Shown here one piece after another: positions 57,024 through 64,000 of a DNA stretch of 64,000 nucleotides. The stretch spans positions 181,001-245,000 of the forward strand of contig JALIGW010000033.1 in assembly GCA_023053685.1 (NCBI GenBank), given 5' to 3'. A model generated the notes under the pieces. The model was not told where the DNA came from, did not search any database, and saw only the letters and a program-made list of their open reading frames with translations. Position numbers and translations under genes: made by a program. Source of the DNA: Diadophis punctatus similis. Taxonomy: Eukaryota > Chordata > Lepidosauria > Squamata > Dipsadidae. Each line of letters starts with the position of its first letter. The first letter of the stretch is position 1.

Positions 57024-58247
57024 CCATATTTTTCGGAGTATAAGACGCACCTTATTTTGGGGGGAGTGTTGTAAGGAATATCCTTCTGGGTTCAGTTCCA
57101 AGTGGGGGAAAAGACACTGGAGGCTGTTTGGAAAGATGGTTTAATGGTGGATAGCAGGACCACATGGTTTGAGATCCTGGGGCAAAGGCGATCATATACT
57201 TCAAGATGTTGAAGATGTTGAAGAAAAAAGAAGAGAAAGCTGCTGGGAGTCCCTGAATTTTTTATACCCTCTGTTGGGCCCCACCTCAGAGTTTCCTGTT
57301 CCTTTATAAGTAATGCACTCCGATTGGTGGTCAGACCCCCCTAGGGGCAGGGGTCTTAGCTAACCTTTTAGGCTGTTTCCCAGGCTTGTTTGAGTGCTGG
57401 TAATTTTCCAGGTGTTATTTGGTGAGTTTGTTTGCCTGTTTACCCTGAAGAGGGTAGATCTTTGTTATGTATAATAGACTGGCCTAGGCCTTCTAATGGC
57501 CCATTGACAAAGGTAAGGACTATTAAGAATGAGTGTTTCCTGCCTAAAACATGTTTCTCCATCTCATCGAAGGAAATATAATATTCTGCCTTTTTAATAT
57601 TTCCTAAAATATTTCATTTTCTAGGAGAGGGGTGAGTTTACTTCCTAAAGGAGGAAAATAGTGGGGGTGAGAAATTCTGCCTACCAGGTATTCATCTGGC
57701 TAGTCCTTAGCCTGGTCAGCTTCAGCACATTAGTTCGCTCACTGGTTTTGAGATTGGGGGTGGTGGGGGATAAGCTTCAGCACATTCGTTTGCTCACTGG
57801 TTTTGAGGTTGGGGGTGGTTGGGGCTATGCTTCTAAAGCACAGCTGATTGTCGGAGGGAGCAGCAATTAGAAAAGCAGGCAAAGCACGGAAGATTGCTTA
57901 GCTCGTGTTTGGACTGAAAAACAGCTTCAAAAGCACAGCTGATCCTCAGAGGAAGCTCCAGTGACTAAAGCAGGCAAAACGGGGAAGGGGTAAGAGAAGG
58001 CAGCAGCTGTTCCGGGTAGCCATTTTGGGCACTGCATGAGCATTTGAAGGCTGAAAATGCAATGCGCGGAGCCCAAAAACACAAGCCATTGTTAGTGGCA
58101 ATCTCTGCAGCTAGGAAGAGGACGTGCAGAGGCCGAAGGGTAGGGGCCGGCGAGTGGGCAGGACTACATTCGGAGTATAAGATGCACCCAAATTTTCAGC
58201 CTCTTTTAGGAGGGAAAAAAGTGTGTCTTATACTCTGAAAAATATGG
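57024..58247. mobile_element. TA-flanked MITE with CCATATTTTTCGGAGTATAAG ends
   Basis: Left CCATATTTTTCGGAGTATA and right, inverted, CCATATTTTTCAGAGTATA pair over about 27 bp and are flanked by TA, as in Tc1/mariner-type elements. It splits the CR1 RT. The interior includes an LTR-like block (57067-57649), a 54-bp tandem duplication of CTTCAGCACATT(A/C)GTT near 57718 and 57774, and a second direct TIR-like copy CGGAGTATAAGATGCACCC at 58166-58184, which can pair with the right TIR. No transposase frame. Confidence 0.8.
57067..57649 (-). mobile_element. LTR-like insertion inside the MITE (tentative)
   Basis: GGAG precedes 57067 and recurs at 57650. On the minus strand the block contains a TATAAAAAATTC box and a later ATTAAA signal, and ends TCCTTACAACA, which is LTR-like. 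The other end does not give a clean TG, so boundaries and class are uncertain. An ordinary interior of the MITE is the alternative. Confidence 0.4.
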
Positions 58248-58257
58248 TATTTATAAC

Positions 58258-58914
58258 TGACTGATAAACCACAATTAATGTATAGTCTTCAACAGAACTA
58301 CATCTATATGGAGGGAAGTATGTAGTGGGTTATCCCAAGGTTCTGTCTTAGTCCCAGTACTCTTCAACATCTTCACAAACAATTTAAATAAGGGATAGAA
58401 GAGGAACTTATTAAATTTGCAGATGATACCAAGCTTGGTGGAATAGCCAACAATTTAGAAGATAGTCTTGACAGACTTGAACATTGAGTCCTATTTAACA
58501 AAATGCAATTCAGTGGTGAGAAAAGTAACGTTTTACACTTGGGCAAGAAAAACAAATGCAAAGGTATAAAATAGGTGATACATCGGTCAATGGCAGTAAA
58601 GTGAGAGGGATCTAACAACCCTAGTGGACAACTACTTAAATATGAGCCAGCAGTGTGCTGCAACTACCAAACAGGCAATATAATCCTAGGCTGCATTAAC
58701 ACAGGGATAGTATCAAGGTCATGTGAAATATTAGTACCACTTTATACTGCACTGGTAAGACCATACATGGAATACTGTGTTCAGTTTCAGACACCTTGAT
58801 ACAAGAAAGATGCGGAGACTCTAGAAAGAGTGCAGAGAAGAGCAACAACAATAATTAAGGGAATGGATTCTAAAGTGTACGAGAAACAGTTGCAGGAACT
58901 GAGTATGTCTAGTC
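58258..58914 (+). pseudogene. CR1 reverse transcriptase fragment
   Basis: Readable pieces: SQYSSTS/VLFNIF region, FADDTKLGGIANNLEDSLD (catalytic motif C), FNKMQFSGEKSNVLHLGKKN-like text and a later ILGCINTGI and TALVRPYMEYCVQF segment (the conserved LVRPhLEYc pattern). Several changes of frame between them. This is the domain that copies LINE RNA into DNA, and it is destroyed here. Confidence 0.82.
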
Positions 58915-59311
58915 CAGGGGTGGGCAATCTTAAACACTCAAAGAGCCATTTGGACCTGTTTCCCACAGAAAAGAAAACACCGGGAGCCACAAATCCCTTT
59001 TGACATCTAAAATGAAGATAACACTGCATATATCTTTTTTTTTTACCTGTATGCTATGTATATAAAAAAACTATAGTGTGTTGCATTTATGAAATCAATG
59101 ACTTGCTACAGAGAAAACACATTTTTATTTCTGCATGCAACAAAAACATTTTGAACTCCCAAAAAAAAGATGGGTCAAAAAGCTCAATAAATCATGTGCC
59201 TGCGGGTGTCGTACATTGGCGGCTGTGACGCATATTTTGAGCAACAGGGAGCCGCAGCAGAGGGATGAAAGAGCCACAAGCAGCTCCAGAGCTGCAGGTT
59301 GCAGACCCTTG
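58915..59311. mobile_element. Non-autonomous hAT (CAGGGGTGGGCAA family)
   Basis: Perfect 8-bp duplication GTCTAGTC at 58907-58914 and 59312-59319. Left end CAGGGGTGGGCAATCTT, right end AGGTTGCAGACCCTTG. The interior keeps AAAGAGCCATTTGG and its diverged complement GAGCCACAAGCAGCTC. It interrupts CR1. Confidence 0.95.
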
Positions 59312-59364
59312 GTCTAGTCTAATGAAGAGATAGGCTAGGAATGACATGATAGCAGTCTTCCAAT

Positions 59365-59691
59365 CAGAGGTGGGTTCCTACCGGTTCGGATCGCTTCTAT
59401 ATATACAGTATATAAGTGGTGAAAAACTGAAGTAAATAGGTGTATTTACTTCTATAGAACCGTTAGTAATGTGGCGGCCTAGGTCGCTGGAACCAGCAGC
59501 GACCCAGGCCTGCCACACCCCTGAGCTGATTCTCTCGGCCGTAGGCGGCGCCATCTTGTTTTTGCTTCTGCGCATGCACAGAAGCTTTTTTAAAGTACCT
59601 GGCATGTGCACGCACAGCGCGCAATGTGCATCCACCCGCGCAGCACGTCCCTGTGCAAACCGGCAGTACCTGAATCCAGAACCCACCCCTG
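59365..59691. mobile_element. Non-autonomous hAT (CAGAGGTGGGTTCC family)
   Basis: Perfect 8-bp duplication CTTCCAAT at 59357-59364 and 59692-59699. CAGAGGTGGGTTCCTACCGG to GAACCCACCCCTG. Contains an extra segment ATATATATACAGTATATAAG followed by AACTGAAGTAAATAGGTGT that other family members lack. Interrupts the CR1 3' region. Confidence 0.96.
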
Positions 59692-60190
59692 CTTCCAATA
59701 TATGAGGAGCTGTCACAGAGAAGAGGGGGTGGTCAATCTATTATCTAAAGCACCTGCGGATATGACAAGAAGTAATGGATAGAAACTTATCAAAAAGAGA
59801 TCCTACTTAGAACTAAAGATAAATTTCCTGATAATTAACTAGTGGAATGGCTTGCCTCCAGAAGGTGATGGGGTGTCCCATCGCTGGAGGTTTTTAAGAA
59901 GAGATTGGACAACCATGTGTCTGGAATGGTATAGTGTCCCCTTCCTGAGCAGGGGTTGGACTAGAAGACCTCCAAGGTCCCTTCCAACTCTGTTATTCAG
60001 TACTCTGTAACATTTAGAAGTGTGCTGGTCAGGAATATGAATGTGTATGTATTTGTCTATATAGATTGTAATTCAAATGATCTTCAGCAAATATTATTCT
60101 GCATGATGCATTAAGAGTTTAGATTTAAATTTTAATCTATCAGTAATAACACAGTTACATATAACAGGGAAAATGGAGTCAACAATTGCA

Positions 60191-60744
<554 letters not shown>

Positions 60745-61090
60745 AAGGAAAGGCACAGTCATCAAAGTGGTTGGGAGCTGGGGGTCACTCGGCAGCGTTC
60801 CCCATCAGAAGTGGAATCCGCTCAGCTCCCCAGCAACCCCTAGTGAAAGGCAATCAGGCTCACTGCCGCCCGGCTAATTCTGAGGGTATAAAAGCTATAA
60901 TGAAATTCACGGCAGGATTAGCCTCTCCATCCAATGGGCCAGCTCAGCAGTGACATCGCTTGCTTTTTGCCCGAATGTAACACACCAATCTAATTTACGT
61001 CGTGTAGCGAGCGGGAATGAAATGTTCATAAAGAATGGCTGCATCTTGTCACCTTAACTGCGGCCCCAGGCTCTGAGGCATCTGTCAGGC
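60745..61090. promoter_or_regulatory. Candidate conserved non-coding element
   Basis: Unique, CpG-retaining and GC-balanced beside AT-rich DNA. Notable words: CCATCCAATGGGCCAG, CACACCAATCTAATTTACG, GGAATGAAATGTTCATAAAG, CTGTCAGGCAG. There is no frame with coding character and no repeat match in this window. Together with 50385-50775 it is the strongest enhancer-like candidate. Conservation could not be tested. Confidence 0.42.
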
Positions 61091-61959
61091 AGAGGAGAGT
61101 GGAGGAAGCGGGGCCTGCTTTGCTGAGCAGGGGCCTGGAGAGGGGAGGGGAAGGGAGAGAAGGGGAGGAAAAGGGAGGGGAGAGAGGAATCTCTGGAATT
61201 TATAGATGACAAAGGATGGGGGTTGAGCTGATGTGGAAGTTGACTTGCCAGGGACGAAGAGAGGTGTGCAAACAGGCCACCCGAGTGGAAATTGTCCATG
61301 TCTATGTAGACTGGTGAACACGGGTAGGTTGCTTTCCTTAACACAATATGAGGGTAGGATACTGTAGTTCCTACAATCACTAGGATGTGACAGATACATC
61401 TTTCATAGAGGAAACAATTCACATAAATTATTTCTCATGGTTCTGGATTCCTTTGTATGACATCTGAAAAGATCTAAATAATTGTGCTTCTGTTAAAACT
61501 GTATTAGTGTAAGCAAACTGGACAAGAGTTCTTTGAACTGGACATATGAGACAAATCATAGAATTTATGAGAACTTAGAATATGAATAAATTGATACTTT
61601 GTGTGTATGCATATATGAGTATAAGCTTCAGTACAAAACAAACTAAAAAGGAAGAGAATAGTAATTTTTCCTCTAACATTGCAAATATGAGAGTTAAAGT
61701 AGGCAACTACTTATCACCTGGCACCATTTAAAAAGTCTTGAGATTAGATAGATGAGAGGGGGGGGATATGACAGGCAGGCAGGCAAACAAATAGAGAGAT
61801 AGATATAAATTGTGAGCAGATGACAATGTTGGCTATTACCTTTTTTTCTTTGCTTTATTTGTGGGAGCATAGCCTAACTCATTGTATATAACTTGATGAT
61901 ATGCTTGTTACTTGGCTAGAAAAACACAACAAAGTGTAGTAAGAAAATGACCAAGAGAC
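61091..61959. other. Unique DNA with purine-rich tract
   Basis: Purine-rich mirror-like tract at about 61128-61190 (GGGGAGGGGAAGGGAGAGAA). The rest is AT-rich with no recognised element. Confidence 0.5.
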
Positions 61960-62660
61960 TACATAAGGGGAAATATCAGGTTGTAGGGCAACTAGAATAA
62001 TTATATGGTAATTTATTATTATGGTTGGTGGCACAGTCAGCCAGATGTTTGACTGAATTTGGCATTTTTGTGCACATATTGAGTCTTTCCCAAGGACCTG
62101 AGGTAGGCAGATGTTGATGTTTGATGATGTTAAAAGTATCATTACAGGATGTAAGCTGTTTCAAGTGAAGTTACCTTTTGCAATTGACTGATGGTGATCT
62201 TGCACTGAAGCGTCTTCTCTTTTTATTACTTTGCCTATTTTGTGATTCCACCAATTCTAGCTTGCAGACAAATGATGCTTCTTGCAGATATTCCAGTGCA
62301 TCATTGTTGCTACTTTGTCATGCTGTTGTTTTGTAGTCTGTCTGCACAAACTTTTTGCAGCAGCTAATTAAGTGTTCCACTGTTATTTCAGCTTCTTTGC
62401 AGAGGCAGCTTTTGATGCCTGTTGCTATCATCTCAATTATGGCTTTGCATGCATTTATTCGTAAGGCTTGGTGTTATACATCCAGACTTAGCAACCTCTG
62501 TCTTTTTTTTTCCAACTTTCTTGCTCTAAGCCATTTCCAGGTTTTGTTATCTGCATTGCCTGCTAATTTGTGTATGTACTAGCTATGTAATACTTTGCCT
62601 TGACATTGCTCTTTTTTATTCTTCATTTGATCTTTTTTTGTAGGCCAGTTTTGTTTCTCC
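61960..62660 (-). pseudogene. R4-like non-LTR retrotransposon remnant
   Basis: Minus-strand pieces: NKTWKWLRARKLEKK, then HQALRINACKAIIEMIATGI, CLCKEAEITVEHLIS (a zinc-binding CxxC..H pattern, partly lost), then SARSPSVNCK and PTSGPWERLNMCTKMPNSVK toward the left. The order and the pattern C.LC...ETVeHli.gC recall the C-terminal region of R4/Dong-type LINEs. Frameshifts and stops are frequent. The clade is a tentative recollection. Confidence 0.6.
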
Positions 62661-62794
62661 AGTATTCAGTAAGCCTTCATGGTGTGCTAGCTTTAGTGCA
62701 TCTTTTTCACTGTCCTTCAAATATTCTTCCAATGTCCTTCAACTGTCTGGTATATTTGCAACATCTCATGCCCACTTATGCTCCTTGGTAAATA
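62661..62794. other. Unique DNA
   Basis: No recognised feature; possibly more of the retrotransposon remnant. Confidence 0.4.
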
Positions 62795-62801
62795 GAGTCT
62801 G

Positions 62802-62838
<37 letters not shown>
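62795..62838. repeat. (GTT)n microsatellite
   Basis: About 14 units of GTT. Confidence 0.95.
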
Positions 62839-63489
62839 ATCGAGGACTTACTTCACTTCTTAAAACAGCCTTGCTGTTTTCTGGGGCTTTCCTATCCCCA
62901 CAGATACTGGGATTCCTGAAGACGTGCTCTACAGTATTGGCATAAGGCCTGTGAAAGATTTTCTTCAAATGAAGGATCACCACTGAATAAAAAAAAAAGT
63001 ATTTCTCTGCATTCCCTGAGAGGTGAACTCTTCATCTTAAATCAGGGAGGAGAAATTATATTATCCCACAAGAAAGGAAAAGATTGCAGTGATGAGAGTC
63101 CCACAGAAATCCTCTTTGGAGCGAAGATACAATTCCTGCAGCTTTGAAATAAATTTAGAAATGAATATTAAATCTCTCTCTCTCTCTCTCTCTCAGTATG
63201 GAAAAGAGTCATGCTGGAGAACAGAAAATGCTAGAGTGTCAGAGAAAGCAGAAACTATTTGAGGAGAAAGAAGCGTATCGCTTTCCATTCAGATGAATTT
63301 AACAAGTTCACTTCTGCAGTTGCATATTGGGACATATTGGGATTATCGAAGAAAATATTTGTGTATTGGCCATGCGGGGGTTGTGTATTTGCATCATGAT
63401 CTGTGCATGTGGATGTGTCAGCCTTTGCAGTACCCTTCTGCCCTCTGGCTCACTCCTGCAGCCTCCTGCACATTTCCTTGCCTTTAATT
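62839..63489. other. Unique intergenic DNA
   Basis: A (CT)n tract lies at 63173-63195. No gene or mobile element recognised. Confidence 0.5.
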
Positions 63490-63720
63490 TCCCCGGATCC
63501 AAATGGCTTGCAGCCTGCTGTGGGATGGGAGTTTCTCTTCCCTGACTCTTCAGTTAGAAACTTTGCAGCAGTAAAATAGCCCTTCCCGTTGCGTTAGGAG
63601 TAATAGCATTTTGGTGTCCGGAGGCGAGTTGGCAAGACAACAATAAACTTTATTAAGAGCAAGAGATTAAATTCTGCAGTGCTTAATTGAAATAGCATGA
63701 GTGAGCTGAAAGGGGGTAGA
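63490..63720. promoter_or_regulatory. Candidate conserved non-coding element
   Basis: Unique block with CCCGTTGCGTTAGGAGTAAT, AACAATAAACTTTATTAAGA and GATTAAATTC..GCTTAATTGAAAT, rich in TTTAT/TAAT words and holding CpGs in an AT-rich setting. Texture only. Confidence 0.3.
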
Positions 63721-64000
63721 AGAGGGTCCTGCTAAGTTCCACTAAAAGCCCACAACCCCATTTCCTCCATGGGAGGTCAAAAAACCAAACAACAAACAAC
63801 AAAACAAACCGACCCTCAAAAGAGATGGAGACATTTTATATTTCTAGTATGTTTGAGCTGTTACCATATCTCATTTCCCGAACTATTAAATCTAGTACAG
63901 CCTATTGACAAAGACATGTGAATAAAAAAAGGGAAGGGGGGAAATTTCCAGGCTTTTTCTTGAGTTGGCTGGTTGCTTCAGAATCTTGACTGCATACTTA
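63721..64000. other. Unique intergenic DNA
   Basis: An A/C-rich patch (AACAAACAACAAAACAAACC) lies near 63788. Nothing else recognised; the window ends in it. Confidence 0.5.

Larger units (their letters stand above)
56930..59998 (+). mobile_element. CR1 LINE interrupted by three DNA transposons
   Basis: The plus strand reads CR1 reverse transcriptase in order: KAFDKVDHNLLLGKIEQYGI at about 56943-57002, then (after a MITE) the GVPQGSVLGP-type motif B near 58325-58360, FADDTKLGG-type motif C near 58415-58440, and a terminal part up to 58914. After a hAT (58915-59311) and another hAT (59365-59691) the 3' UTR resumes and ends at TTCCAACTCTGTTATTCAG. Removing the inserts restores co-linear CR1. 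Many stops and frameshifts. 5' truncated. Confidence 0.9.

Overview
This window looks like a non-coding stretch of a squamate reptile nuclear genome, most likely a snake. I found no exon, tRNA gene, rRNA gene or host protein-coding gene that I could defend. The organism call rests on the repeats. There are six Sauria SINEs, a nearly complete BovB (RTE clade) LINE, CR1 and L2 LINEs, short remnants that read as L1 and R4 type, and many short non-autonomous hAT elements whose ends read CAG(A/G)GGTGGG..CCCACCCCTG with 8-bp target duplications. There are also long (ATTT)n and (AT)n microsatellites. Every open frame of any length maps to a transposon remnant, to simple repeat, or to chance.

Layout. 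0-5 kb: microsatellites, mostly unique DNA with two blocks that look like conserved non-coding sequence, and an old MITE carrying a SINE. 5-12 kb: hAT elements, two LINE 3' ends and a solo LTR with a 5-bp duplication. 12-20 kb: unique AT-rich DNA and the 3' half of a Ty3/gypsy retrotransposon (integrase, polypurine tract, LTR) with a SINE inside it. 21-24.4 kb: the BovB, flanked by an 8-bp target duplication and interrupted by a 200-bp hAT. 26-31 kb: a hAT cluster, including a hAT that holds a second hAT and a CR1-tailed tRNA SINE. 31-45 kb: unique DNA, L2 copies, a 54-bp hAT relic, and an L1-type remnant split by an L2. 45-54 kb: more hATs, one holding a solo LTR; another conserved-looking block; and a gutted mariner. 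55-60 kb: an old RTE endonuclease remnant, then a CR1 broken by a TA-flanked MITE and two hATs. 60-64 kb: a 138-bp (AT)n tract, conserved-looking blocks and an R4-like fragment.

Together this looks like a gene desert or very large intron in which several generations of transposons have inserted into one another, with islands of compositionally distinct unique DNA between them that may be enhancers. No gene system acts here. The most interesting observations are the nested insertions, which give a relative order of element activity; perfect or near-perfect NRF1-type palindromes spread by one hAT family; a SINE and a CR1 in the same window sharing a 3' tail; and the candidate conserved elements. 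All family names come from reading motifs by eye. No database search was possible.
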